DNA from: Rummeliibacillus pycnus_A
GTDB lineage: Bacteria > Bacillota > Bacilli > Bacillales_A > Planococcaceae
Direction of reading: 5' to 3'
DNA: 64,000 nt
Assembly (NCBI RefSeq): GCF_044359855.1
Contig: NZ_CP132291.1
Coordinates: 1,798,001-1,862,000, forward strand
Shown here: positions 9,202 through 17,603 of the stretch, one piece after another
Layout of the letters: each line of letters begins with the position of its first letter
Position numbering within the stretch: the stretch's first letter is position 1
The notes under the pieces: model-generated
Database searches by the model: none
What the model was told of the DNA's origin: nothing
Seen by the model: only the letters and a program-made list of their open reading frames with translations
Made by a program: the position numbers and the translations under genes

Positions 9202-10356
9202 TTATCTTCTAAGTGTTTCTTTAAAATTCTTTCTTCCTGAATTCACTAAAATATCTACCTTAATATTACGAATCGAATCCTCACGCAATTCAATCTTTCC
9301 GTTTTTTTGAAGTTTCTTCCACACCTTTACATCTTTACGAAATAGATTTTCAGATAGATGGTAGACATCGGCATCAATACTTAATCCTTCTTTAAAAGTA
9401 TCTCTAATTTCTTTTTTAACTTCCTTTTCCACTTCTTTTTTAACTTTTTTCTCTTTTATGCTTCCTTGGAATCCCCCCAACTCTACTTCCATTTTTATAT
9501 TTACATCAAAGGAAACCGAATTATTTTTAACAATTGGCGTAACTTTTACAGCATCCACTTTTCCGTTACCGGTAATATAACGCTTTCCCTCAGAGTCAAG
9601 CATAATTGACAATTCTGCTCTTTTGGTTTTCTTATCCATCCACGGTAATCCTTTTGCTTTATCCCCTGTGATATTCCCTTTAAAACCCTTTGGAGAAACT
9701 ACACTTACTCCATTTATAGTAGTAATCATATTCTTTTGTTTTTCCGTTTCCCAATTATGAAGAAGTGACACGGAGGGGATAGCCACTTCATAACTCGGCT
9801 CGTCTAGTTTGAATATTAACTGTCGAACATTCAAAGGCTCAATCGTAGAATCTTGTCTAAATGAATTTAAAGGATCTGATAATTTAGATAATGATATTGC
9901 TTTATTAAGAATAGGTGTTACTAACATGACCTCTTTCAAAGGCTCATTCGTGCTATACACCCAAGTTAGATATCTTGTATTTAGAAATCGGATAAAGGGA
10001 TTAATAAATGAATCCATCTTTCCGGATTTAAGTAAATCTTCAGAAAAAACTATATATGCAAGATGCCCCCAATAAAGTTCTTCATCCATTGATTTGTACA
10101 AATTATAAAACGCTTCTTGTTCTGTTTTACCAGACGAATGTCCCACTTCAGCCTGAATATTATTAGGGTTAGGAGGTTGTTCAGATTTTGCTATGTTGGC
10201 AAAATCAATAATTTGAGTATATATTTCGATTTTTCCATCTTTATAACCCACACCTACTCCGTAAATATAGAGCATTCGCTCTGGTTCTTTTGTATCCCAA
10301 CATCCTGAGATTAGCGTTATGAGCATTATAAGTATTATCAGTATTTTCTTATTCAT
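9202..10356 (-). CDS. Germinant receptor C subunit, Ger(x)C lipoprotein
   Basis: 384 residues. The signal peptide ends in a lipobox (LISGC, lipidated Cys 19) followed by WD, the classic GerAC start. The rest is the GerAC N- and C-domains, on the outer face of the spore inner membrane. A lysine-rich stretch (about 300-320) lies near the C-terminal domain. With the A and B subunits it forms a GerA-type receptor that senses nutrients and triggers germination. Its start overlaps the end of the A gene by 8 bp. It is last in a B-A-C operon. The nutrient recognised cannot be deduced. Confidence 0.9.
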   Translation of the reverse strand: MNKKILIILIMLITLISGCWDTKEPERMLYIYGVGVGYKDGKIEIYTQIIDFANIAKSEQPPNPNNIQAEVGHSSGKTEQEAFYNLYKSMDEELYWGHLAYIVFSEDLLKSGKMDSFINPFIRFLNTRYLTWVYSTNEPLKEVMLVTPILNKAISLSKLSDPLNSFRQDSTIEPLNVRQLIFKLDEPSYEVAIPSVSLLHNWETEKQKNMITTINGVSVVSPKGFKGNITGDKAKGLPWMDKKTKRAELSIMLDSEGKRYITGNGKVDAVKVTPIVKNNSVSFDVNIKMEVELGGFQGSIKEKKVKKEVEKEVKKEIRDTFKEGLSIDADVYHLSENLFRKDVKVWKKLQKNGKIELREDSIRNIKVDILVNSGRKNFKETLRR

Positions 10357-12757
10357 TTTTTTCCTCTTGAGTCTTAGTTTGATCTTGAGTATTTGTTTGA
10401 TCCTGAGTATTTATTTGACTTTGATTATTTGTCTGACCTTGAGCATTTGTTTGATCCTGAGTATTTATTTGACTTTGATTATTTATCTGACCTTGAGCAT
10501 TTGTTTGATCCTGATTATTTGTTTGACTTTGATAATTTGTCTGACCTTGAGTATTTGTTTGATCCTGATTATTTGTTTGACTTTGATAATTTGTCTGACC
10601 TTGAGTATTTGTTTGATCCTGATTATTTGTTTGACTTTGATAATTTGTCTGACCTTGAGTATTTGTTTGATCCTGATTATTTGTTTGACTTTGATAATTT
10701 GTCTGACCCTGAGCATTTGTCTGATCCTGATTATTTGTTTGACCTTGCGTATTTGTTTGATCCTGATTATTTATTTGACTTTGATAATTTGTTTGACCTT
10801 GAGCATTTGTCTGATCCTGATTATTTGTTTGACCTTGCGTATTTGTTTGATCCTGATTATTTGTTTGACTTTGATAATTTGTCTGACCTTGAGTATTTGT
10901 TTGATCCTGATTATTTGTTTGACTTTGATAATTTGTCTGACCTTGAGTATTTGTTTGATCCTGATTATTTGTCTGACCTTGAGTATTTGTTTGATCCTGA
11001 TAATTTGTTTGACTTTGATAATTTGTCTGACCTTGAGTATTTGTTTGATCCTGATTATTTGTTTGATCCTGATTATTTGTTTGACCTTGCGTATTTGTTT
11101 GATCCTGAGTATTTGTTTGATCCTGATTATTTGTTTGACCTTGCGTATTTGTTTGATCCTGAGTATTTGTCTGACCTTGAGTATTTGTTTGACCTTGAGT
11201 ATTTGTCTGACCCTGAGTATTTGTTTGGCCTTGAGTATTTGTCTGACCCTGAGTATTTGTTTGGCCTTGAGTATTTGTTTGACCTTGAGTATTTGTTTGA
11301 CCTTGAGTCCCTGTTTGATCTTGAGTCTTTGTTTGATCTTGAGTCCTTGTATTATCTAGAGTATTTAAAGATTCTGGACGCTTTTTATATTTCTTTGCGG
11401 GTAATCGAAATAAAGACTTAGTTATGGTTGACCAACTTAGATCTGCTGCAATATTCATATAAGGAACTCCAAATATCCTTATACTTGATAAAAAAGCAAG
11501 TGTAAAGAATAGTGATAAAAAAAAGCCAAAGAACCCGAATAATGCAGATACTAAAATAAATAAAACACGTAATGCACTGACCGCTGTTACTAGTGATTGG
11601 TTAACGAGTGTAAATGTTGCAATGGTCGAAGTAGCTATAATCACAACCATCGCAGGACTTGTAATACCTGCTCGAATAGCTGCATCTCCAATAATTAACC
11701 CACCTACAACACCAATCGTACCACCTAGGACAATTGGAAGACGTAAGCCCGCCTCACGAAAGAGCTCAAACATGGCCAGCATAACGAGCATTTCAAGCGC
11801 TGCAGGGAAAGGAAGTCCTGTACTTGCTTGAACAACGGTTGCTAAAAGTTGGAATGGCAATTGATTTTGATGAAAAGTTGTTAAGCAAAGCCAAAATGCT
11901 GGTAGAAGTGAACCAACTAATAGCCCAACAATTCGCATTACTCGTTGAACTGAACCAAAGACTACTGGATATTCATTATCCTCACTTGTCTTTAATAATA
12001 AAAATAGATTGACTGGGGTAACCATTGCATATGATGTTCCATCAACAAATATAATGAACCTTCCTCTAACAAGAGATTGAACAGCATAATCTGGTCTCCC
12101 CGAATATTCATGTCTTGGGAACATAAGGGCACCATTATTTATACGTTCCATAAATAAATCAGCACTCCATACAGCATCTGTGTCAACTTTACTAATCTGC
12201 TCTTTTATTCCATTTAATATATCTTTATTTGCAATATCATCAAAATATAGAATGGCAACTTTCGTTTTTGAACGTTTTCCCGCTTCTAATTTTTCGACGC
12301 ACAAGGAATTGGTTGGCAAGCGTTTTCTTACTAAAGCAATATTTACAGCGATATCTTCTATAAAGTTATCCCTTGGTCCTTTTATGGTTACTTCTGTACG
12401 TGTCTCTTCAGGATTACGATTTGGTTTTTTGGCAATATTACTGGAAAAAAGGAGCTTTCCTTCTTCGAAATAAAGTAGAACAAAACCTGTATATACTAGT
12501 AATATCGCTTCTTGTTCATCCTTCACTTTTTTTAAATCTGGGACATACAATTGCGATTCCACTTGTTTTTCTAGTGATTCATCCGTCAAATTACTACATA
12601 AGAACCCAACACGTGGGACAATGACTTCATTTAATAACTGCAGATCAATCATTGATTCACATGTGATGAGATGTATTGTATGATTATCAAATTTATACTG
12701 TTGGAATTTAACATCTGCAGATTTCTGAAATAACTGCTGCAAGACATTCAAATTCAT
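10349..12757 (-). CDS. Germinant receptor A subunit with long Q/N repeat tail
   Basis: 802 residues. The first roughly 465 form a normal GerAA/SpoVAF protein: a cytoplasmic N-domain, then membrane helices from about 270 (GSLLPAFWLCL, PFPAALEMLVMLAMFELFREAG, GDAAIRAG) to about 440. From residue 470 to 797 comes a low-complexity tail of about 54 six-residue units, Q-(T/I)-N-(T/N/Y/A)-Q-(G/D/S), ending EEKNE. Most GerAA proteins are about 480-500 residues and lack this. The tail should face the cytoplasm (spore core) if topology is conserved. The ATG overlaps the B gene stop as ATGA. The reading frame stays open through the whole repeat array, arguing for selection on the protein. Confidence 0.9.
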   Translation of the reverse strand: MNLNVLQQLFQKSADVKFQQYKFDNHTIHLITCESMIDLQLLNEVIVPRVGFLCSNLTDESLEKQVESQLYVPDLKKVKDEQEAILLVYTGFVLLYFEEGKLLFSSNIAKKPNRNPEETRTEVTIKGPRDNFIEDIAVNIALVRKRLPTNSLCVEKLEAGKRSKTKVAILYFDDIANKDILNGIKEQISKVDTDAVWSADLFMERINNGALMFPRHEYSGRPDYAVQSLVRGRFIIFVDGTSYAMVTPVNLFLLLKTSEDNEYPVVFGSVQRVMRIVGLLVGSLLPAFWLCLTTFHQNQLPFQLLATVVQASTGLPFPAALEMLVMLAMFELFREAGLRLPIVLGGTIGVVGGLIIGDAAIRAGITSPAMVVIIATSTIATFTLVNQSLVTAVSALRVLFILVSALFGFFGFFLSLFFTLAFLSSIRIFGVPYMNIAADLSWSTITKSLFRLPAKKYKKRPESLNTLDNTRTQDQTKTQDQTGTQGQTNTQGQTNTQGQTNTQGQTNTQGQTNTQGQTNTQGQTNTQGQTNTQDQTNTQGQTNNQDQTNTQDQTNTQGQTNNQDQTNNQDQTNTQGQTNYQSQTNYQDQTNTQGQTNNQDQTNTQGQTNYQSQTNNQDQTNTQGQTNYQSQTNNQDQTNTQGQTNNQDQTNAQGQTNYQSQINNQDQTNTQGQTNNQDQTNAQGQTNYQSQTNNQDQTNTQGQTNYQSQTNNQDQTNTQGQTNYQSQTNNQDQTNTQGQTNYQSQTNNQDQTNAQGQINNQSQINTQDQTNAQGQTNNQSQINTQDQTNTQDQTKTQEEKNE
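10368..11352. repeat. 18-bp tandem repeat array inside the GerA A-subunit gene
   Basis: About 54 imperfect copies of an 18-bp unit, each coding for six residues on the minus strand. In the centre (about 10500-11050) units are grouped into 54-bp triplets (QTNNQD, QTNTQG, QTNYQS), pointing to higher-order duplications. The end nearest the membrane domain is more uniform (QTNTQG repeated). Long open frames on the opposite strand here are artefacts of the periodicity. Confidence 0.95.
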
Positions 12758-13893
12758 TGAGTTTTCACTTGGTTCGATTGTTCTTCACCACCTTTCTTGT
12801 CATTTTTATCTTTTTTGGATGACTTTCCCGATGCTAATGCAACAATCGAAAGGAATAACGATAATATGATAAAGAAGAGAAAAGTACTTATTAAAAAATA
12901 TTTTCCATTAATATCTAAAAAAACATTATCTCTCAAAAGAATTAACGATAAACAGATGAAAAAAAACGGCGGCGCAAGCTTAGTCCAAATTTGTTTTTTA
13001 TCTTCAGACATATTCAATATGTCTGAACAAATATATAAGATAAGACTTACTCTTAGGAATGTCCCAGTTAGCCACTGATAAATAGAGAAGAAATCTATAT
13101 GTTCAATAAAACGCCCAATTGTTGCTAGACCCCATTCTTCATAAGCTGGATACCTCTGCTTTGCTGCTTCCGAAGGTCCAAACTCTGTAATAGCACCAAG
13201 GAGTGGACCTGTTGTTAAGCCCACTAATATGAGGAGCATTATTGCAAAATGATACCATCGCATACGATTTTGTATTTGATGCTGAAGAAATAGAAGCAGC
13301 AGTAACTCAACAAATCCAGATGCAGGGTAAACAGATCCCATTAAAACTGGTTCTAACCCATGTTCGAAAAACGGTCGTAATAGCTCATAATCCTTCACTT
13401 TTATATTGACAAATGCCACAAAAAACCCAAAAATAACTACACCCGTTAATACAAATACGTTTACTATGACAATAGTTTGCAAACCCAATGAAGCAAGAAA
13501 AATAATAAGCGCTGCATAAATGACTAATAAAATAACAACTGGCGTCTTCTGTAAAAAGGTTGTAGAAACCCAAAGTAATGTTTCTCTCATCGTAAACGCT
13601 GCAAGTAAGAGTAAATAGAAAGCTGTACTATATAAGACAATCGATGATCCAACTTTTCCTATTTTTTGTTTTAACCAATCTTTAATCGGCTCTTGGTTAG
13701 ATTTATTATGGACATAAACTATAAGAAACAACCATATAAAGGTTACAAATGCTCCAAGTAAAACAGATGCCCACCCATCTCTTCCAGCAGACTTTAATAT
13801 TGATGGAATAACGGTTACATGATTTTTCAAACCAATAAACGTCATCGTCAAGAATACAACATGTAATATACTAATTGTTCCCGAGTTCTTCAT
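12754..13893 (-). CDS. Germinant receptor B subunit, GerAB/spore APC family
   Basis: 379 residues with ten predicted membrane helices, typical of the GerAB family, an APC-type transporter fold that serves as the nutrient-binding subunit. The C-terminal end is charged (SSKKDKNDKKGGEEQ). It is first in the operon and overlaps the A gene as ATGA. Start ATG 13893 follows GGAAGG at 13901-13906. B-A-C order is less usual than A-B-C. A 20-bp hairpin (13907-13926) sits directly before the ribosome site, and a weak SigG-like promoter is upstream. Confidence 0.9.
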   Translation of the reverse strand: MKNSGTISILHVVFLTMTFIGLKNHVTVIPSILKSAGRDGWASVLLGAFVTFIWLFLIVYVHNKSNQEPIKDWLKQKIGKVGSSIVLYSTAFYLLLLAAFTMRETLLWVSTTFLQKTPVVILLVIYAALIIFLASLGLQTIVIVNVFVLTGVVIFGFFVAFVNIKVKDYELLRPFFEHGLEPVLMGSVYPASGFVELLLLLFLQHQIQNRMRWYHFAIMLLILVGLTTGPLLGAITEFGPSEAAKQRYPAYEEWGLATIGRFIEHIDFFSIYQWLTGTFLRVSLILYICSDILNMSEDKKQIWTKLAPPFFFICLSLILLRDNVFLDINGKYFLISTFLFFIILSLFLSIVALASGKSSKKDKNDKKGGEEQSNQVKTQ

Positions 13894-13906
13894 TTATTTA
13901 CCTTCC

Positions 13907-13926
13907 ATCGTTTATTGATAAACGAT
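13907..13926. promoter_or_regulatory. Hairpin abutting the ribosome site of gerAB-like gene
   Basis: ATCGTTTATTGATAAACGAT is a perfect palindrome with a 4-base loop, immediately upstream of GGAAGG. It could be an operator or an RNA hairpin tuning translation. Confidence 0.4.
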
Positions 13927-13957
13927 AGTTTTGACAAAAATACATAATATTATAAGT

Positions 13958-13986
13958 AAGTATGTGTAAAACTTTTTGAAATGTAC
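13958..13986 (-). promoter_or_regulatory. Candidate SigG promoter of the germinant receptor operon
   Basis: GTACA (13982-13986), 17 bp, CATACTT (13958-13964) on the minus strand: one mismatch to SigG consensus in each box. Receptor operons are SigG-dependent in B. subtilis. Confidence 0.35.
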
Positions 13987-14071
13987 CAAATTCATAGCTC
14001 AATTTCTTTTCTACTTTCTCCCATCATTTTGAGCAAAAATATCTACACTTATAATATTTGGGTATAAAAAA

Positions 14072-14104
14072 ATCCTCCAATCAAAAAAAATTGATTAGAG
14101 GATG
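14072..14104. terminator. Hairpin between gerAB-like gene and tRNA
   Basis: ATCCTC.AATCAA pairs with TTGATT.GAGGAT with one mismatch and an A-rich loop. It may be a second terminator for the tRNA transcript. Confidence 0.4.
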
Positions 14105-14158
14105 ATATTATTAGGGAAAATTTGGTTATAATTACTAACAGTTCTACTCCCTTATATA

Positions 14159-14187
14159 CACAAGCCCTTATATCATAAGGGTTTGTG
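14159..14187 (-). terminator. Hairpin following tRNA-Arg
   Basis: Arms at 14159-14170 and 14176-14187 (CACAAGCCCTTA against TAAGGGTTTGTG, one G-T pair). It lies 13 bp past the tRNA 3' end; there is no long U tract. Confidence 0.55.
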
Positions 14188-14200
14188 CCTTGTTTTAGTA

Positions 14201-14272
14201 CGCCCACGGAGGGAATCGAACCCCCAGCCTAAGAACCGGAATCTTATGTTTTATCCGTTAAACTACGTGGGC
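14201..14272 (-). tRNA. tRNA-Arg (anticodon CCG)
   Basis: 72 nt cloverleaf. The acceptor stem GCCCACG pairs with CGTGGGC, the discriminator is G, the T arm contains GGTTCGATTCC, and the anticodon arm is TAAGA-TTCCGGT-TCTTA with anticodon CCG. CCA is not encoded. B. subtilis also has a tRNA-Arg gene beside clpP, so this is conserved synteny. Confidence 0.93.
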
Positions 14273-14348
14273 AAAAAAGTATTTGCGACTTATCTATTAT
14301 ACAAATTAAATAGGAACAATTCAATACGGTAAAAAAATAATCGTAACA

Positions 14349-14379
14349 TTTGACCTTTATTGACCATAATGTGTATGAT
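14349..14379 (+). promoter_or_regulatory. clpP promoter with overlapping CtsR operator
   Basis: Read on the minus strand, 14349-14365 is GGTCAATAAAGGTCAAA, one mismatch from the CtsR heptad repeat. The -35 (TTGACC, 14350-14355) lies inside it and TATGAT (14374-14379) follows with an 18-bp spacer. CtsR binding would block this promoter, giving heat and protein-stress control. Confidence 0.8.
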
Positions 14380-14458
14380 AAGGTTACAGCTGAAATATAT
14401 ACAGAATTTCAGCATATTGAAGACGAAATTACCTTATTTAATTGAGGAGGCTATTCAC

Positions 14459-15052
14459 ATGAACTTAATACCTACAGTTATTGAACAAACAAACCGCGGT
14501 GAACGTGCTTATGACATCTACTCTCGTTTACTAAAAGACCGCATCATTATGCTTGGAAGTGCCATTGATGACAACGTTGCGAATGCAGTTGTATCTCAAT
14601 TGTTATTCCTTGAAGCGGAAAATCCTGAAAAGGACATTTTCCTTTACATCAACTCTCCTGGCGGTAGCGTAACAGCTGGTATGGCTATTTACGATACAAT
14701 GCAATTCATCAAACCAGATGTACAAACAGTTGGTATGGGTATGTGTGCATCAATGGGATCATTCTTACTTACAGCAGGTACAAAAGGTAAACGCTATGCT
14801 TTACCAAACTGTGAAGTTATGATTCACCAACCTCTAGGTGGTGCACAAGGTCAAGCAACTGAAATCGAAATCGCTGCAAAACATATCTTAAAAACACGCG
14901 AAAAATTAAACGGTATCCTATCTGAACGTACTGGTCAACCTATCGAAGTCATCGCTCGAGATACAGATCGTGATAACTACATGACTGCCGAACAAGCAAA
15001 AGAATACGGTTTAATCGACCATATTATGGAACGTAATGAATTGAAAAAATAA
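14459..15052 (+). CDS. clpP: ATP-dependent Clp protease proteolytic subunit
   Basis: 197 residues, the same length as B. subtilis ClpP. The catalytic triad is visible at Ser98 (MCASMGS), His123 (MIHQPLGG) and Asp172 (RDTDRDNYM). ClpP forms a tetradecameric barrel in the cytoplasm that degrades proteins fed by ClpC, ClpX or ClpE. The ATG at 14459 is chosen because GAGGAGG lies just before it and because it gives the family N-terminus; a longer open frame starting at 14360 would overlap the promoter and operator. Expression is likely repressed by CtsR. It is a single-gene unit ended by a strong terminator. Confidence 0.98.
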   Translation: MNLIPTVIEQTNRGERAYDIYSRLLKDRIIMLGSAIDDNVANAVVSQLLFLEAENPEKDIFLYINSPGGSVTAGMAIYDTMQFIKPDVQTVGMGMCASMGSFLLTAGTKGKRYALPNCEVMIHQPLGGAQGQATEIEIAAKHILKTREKLNGILSERTGQPIEVIARDTDRDNYMTAEQAKEYGLIDHIMERNELKK

Positions 15053-15067
15053 GCACTAATAGAGGGG

Positions 15068-15100
15068 ACGGCAAGGCTCAAATAGAGTCTTGTCGTTTTT
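15068..15100 (+). terminator. Terminator after clpP
   Basis: ACGGCAAGGCTC and GAGTCTTGTCGT arms followed by TTTTT. Confidence 0.8.
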
Positions 15101-15158
15101 CTGTTACTAACCGGTGAAATTTTGGATGCTATCCACGATTCTGGCCCTCTAATCAATC

Positions 15159-15206
15159 AAAAAAGCGGTGTAGAACAACTGAATTGTTCTACACCGCGCT
15201 TTTTTG
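15159..15206. terminator. Strong bidirectional terminator between clpP and crh
   Basis: An A6-GCGGTGTAGAACAA stem with its complement after a 5-base loop and a T run, placed between convergent genes. Confidence 0.88.
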
Positions 15207-15213
15207 AATTACA

Positions 15214-15471
15214 TTAGTCTTCGTCTTCAATTATTTTAACAAGTTTTTCTAATGCTTTCTCTTCGTCATTACCTTCTGCAATTAATGTTACTGATGTTCC
15301 TCTAGCAATGGCTAAGCTCATAATTCCCATGATACTTTTGGCATTTACCTTTTTATCGTCTTTTTGTAGGAAGACATCGGCAGTGTGACGATTTGCTTCT
15401 TGGACAAATAATGCCGCTTGTCTTGCTTGTAAGCCTGATTTAAGTTTTACTACTAATTGTTTTTCTACCAC
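15214..15471 (-). CDS. crh: Catabolite repression HPr-like protein Crh
   Basis: 85-residue HPr fold. The catalytic His15 of HPr is replaced by Gln15 (SGLQARQA), while the regulatory Ser46 is kept (NAKSIMGIMSLA). Crh thus cannot carry sugar-PTS phosphate, but it can be phosphorylated on Ser46 by HprK and then act as a CcpA corepressor. In B. subtilis Crh also binds methylglyoxal synthase. HprK is encoded 16 kb away in this window. It sits downstream of whiA in the conserved yvcI-rapZ-yvcK-whiA-crh block, after a 157-bp gap. The start has a GGGGGAGC-type ribosome site. Confidence 0.95.
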   Translation of the reverse strand: MVEKQLVVKLKSGLQARQAALFVQEANRHTADVFLQKDDKKVNAKSIMGIMSLAIARGTSVTLIAEGNDEEKALEKLVKIIEDED

Positions 15472-15628
15472 AATTGCTCCCCCTTTTTTAATAAGTACAT
15501 TTTACATTACTTTTACATTATCTCAAATAATAGGAATTTTTAAGTTTTTGATTTACTTATACTTTTTAGCATAGCTGTTTATAAAAGCTAGCGATTCCTT
15601 CATATTGTAGATTGGTGGAATGATGTCA

Positions 15629-16576
15629 CTAAACTTTTAGCTTTTCTCCACGTCTTAGCGCTTCAGCAATTTCGTCAATTTTGCGTAGACGATGATTTAC
15701 ACCTGATTTACTAACGACACCTGTCGATACCATTTCACCCAGTTCTTTTAATGTTACGTCTTGATATTCTACCCGTAATCTTGCAATTTCACGCAGTTTT
15801 TCCGGTAGTTGTTCAATACCAATCATGTTATCGATATAGCGTATATTATCCACTTGGCGAATTGCTGCTCCAATTGTTTTGTTTAAGTTGGCTGTCTCGC
15901 AATTGACTAGTCTATTGACACTATTACGCATGTCACGAACAATCCGTACATCTTCAAATTTTAGCATGGCTTGGTGCGCACCTACAAGACTTAGAAAATC
16001 TGAAATCTTCTCTGCTTCTTTTAAATAGGTAATAAAACCTTTTTTACGCTCAATTGTTTTTGCATTGAGTTCAAAATGATTCATCAAGTCCATCAACGCT
16101 TCCCCGTGTTCCTTATATAAAGAATACACTTCTAAATGATAGGAAGACGTTTCAGGGTTATTGACAGAGCCTCCCGCTAAAAATGCTCCACGCAAATAGG
16201 CTCTTTTATTTTCTTCAGTGTGGATTAACTCTTTTGAAATCGTATGATTAAAAAGAAAATTACCCGAGAGAATATGTAGCTCTTCTAGTAACTCTTTTGC
16301 ACCTTCACGTACCCGACAAATATAAACATTATTTTTCTTAAGTCGCATTTTCTTACGGACTAAGAGCTCGATTCGATAGTTATATAATTTTTTCAAAATG
16401 GTGTACATTCTACGAGCAATTGCTGCATTTTCAGTTTGCACGTCAAGACTCAATTGACGATTAGCAAATGACAGAGAACCATTCATTCGGATAAGGGCAG
16501 ATAGTTCTGCTTTTAAGCTTGTATCTTCTGCTTCAACTTGAGTTAGTTCTTTTTTAGTTTCCGAAGCAAATGACAT
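15629..16576 (-). CDS. whiA: DNA-binding protein WhiA
   Basis: 315 residues. The N-terminal part (about 20-205) is the LAGLIDADG-homing-endonuclease-like fold, without nuclease catalytic motifs, and includes AYLRGAFLAGGSV near 128-140. The C-terminal part (about 225-310) is a helix-turn-helix with VTLKELGEMVSTGVVSKSGV. In Bacillus WhiA affects cell division and chromosome segregation; in Streptomyces it drives sporulation. It follows yvcK by 36 bp and precedes crh. The ATG at 16576 is conserved (MSFASETKKEL). Confidence 0.96.
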   Translation of the reverse strand: MSFASETKKELTQVEAEDTSLKAELSALIRMNGSLSFANRQLSLDVQTENAAIARRMYTILKKLYNYRIELLVRKKMRLKKNNVYICRVREGAKELLEELHILSGNFLFNHTISKELIHTEENKRAYLRGAFLAGGSVNNPETSSYHLEVYSLYKEHGEALMDLMNHFELNAKTIERKKGFITYLKEAEKISDFLSLVGAHQAMLKFEDVRIVRDMRNSVNRLVNCETANLNKTIGAAIRQVDNIRYIDNMIGIEQLPEKLREIARLRVEYQDVTLKELGEMVSTGVVSKSGVNHRLRKIDEIAEALRRGEKLKV

Positions 16577-16612
16577 ATCGACTCCCCCTCTCTATCAATA
16601 ATTTATTTTACG

Positions 16613-17599
16613 CTAATTCGACAACTTTTGCTTGTTTTGTTGATAATTTGTCGCATATTCTACTAACCATGCAGCAACACGGTTCGTTTCATGGCGCACA
16701 ACACCATCATGAATATTTGCAATATCCTTTTTCACGACTTCTAGTCCCATACTTTCTAGGCGCTCTACATCGAATTGTACAGGCTCTGCAGACTCTTTAA
16801 TATAAGCTTCCCTAATTGCTTTTGGTACCTCTTCATCGTTAATTAAAATGGTTTGAATGAAATTCTTACCAACATGGTCATACAGCGCTTGCACATGATC
16901 TCCTGCAGTATAGTTAGATGTCTCACCAGATTGAGTCATTAAATTACAAATATAAATCTTATGACCTTTTGATTTCAATACTGCCTTTTTAATTCCCTCA
17001 ACTAAAAGATTTGGGAGAATGCTAGTATACAAACTTCCAGGACCAATAATAATAATATCTGCATTCTCGATGGCATTAACTGCTTCTTGTAATGGCAATA
17101 CATCTGGAGGTGACAAATAAACGCGTTTAATCCGTGTATTGAACGTTGGAATTTTTGATTCACCTTTTACGATTGTCCCATCTATTAATTCAGCCATTAG
17201 TGTAATTCGTTGATTGGCTGCTGGTAAAACTTTACCATGTACATTTAATACTCGACTCATTTCGCGAATAGCATGCGAAAAATCCCCCGTTATTTCTGTT
17301 AATGCCGTAAGCATTAAATTACCGAGAGAATGACCACCTAATTCTTCTTTCCCTTTAAAACGATATTGGAACATTTCTTCAACTAACGGTTCCACTTCAG
17401 ATAATGCTGCAATAACATTTCGAACATCACCGGGTGGCGGAATCGCGAAGTCATCACGCAGTCTCCCTGAACTTCCACCATCATCTGCAACAGTTACAAT
17501 GGCAGTCAAATCTACAGGAAATTTCTTTAACCCACGAAGTAATGTAGACAGACCCGTGCCACCACCGATGAGAACAATCCGCGTTTGTTTTTTTTGCAT
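16613..17599 (-). CDS. yvcK: YvcK/CofD-like gluconeogenesis factor
   Basis: 328 residues. A Rossmann-type GGGTGLSTLLRGLK motif lies at the N-terminus, VADDGGSSGRLR near 45, PPPGDVRN near 62, and IIIGPGSLYTSILPNL near 190. YvcK binds UDP-sugars and is needed for growth and cell shape on gluconeogenic carbon sources. I place the start at ATG 17599, eight bases after AAAGGG and four after the rapZ stop, rather than at the TTG at 17623 inside rapZ. It lies between rapZ and whiA in the conserved order. Confidence 0.94.
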   Translation of the reverse strand: MQKKQTRIVLIGGGTGLSTLLRGLKKFPVDLTAIVTVADDGGSSGRLRDDFAIPPPGDVRNVIAALSEVEPLVEEMFQYRFKGKEELGGHSLGNLMLTALTEITGDFSHAIREMSRVLNVHGKVLPAANQRITLMAELIDGTIVKGESKIPTFNTRIKRVYLSPPDVLPLQEAVNAIENADIIIIGPGSLYTSILPNLLVEGIKKAVLKSKGHKIYICNLMTQSGETSNYTAGDHVQALYDHVGKNFIQTILINDEEVPKAIREAYIKESAEPVQFDVERLESMGLEVVKKDIANIHDGVVRHETNRVAAWLVEYATNYQQNKQKLSN

Positions 17600-17603
17600 A
17601 AGG

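Noticed and set aside
10319..11421. Two open frames of more than 340 codons on the plus strand and one on the minus strand across the repeat array
   Set aside because: They are by-products of an 18-bp periodic sequence without stop codons. They overlap the GerA A-subunit frame, which has the conserved domain and operon overlaps, and they lack ribosome sites.
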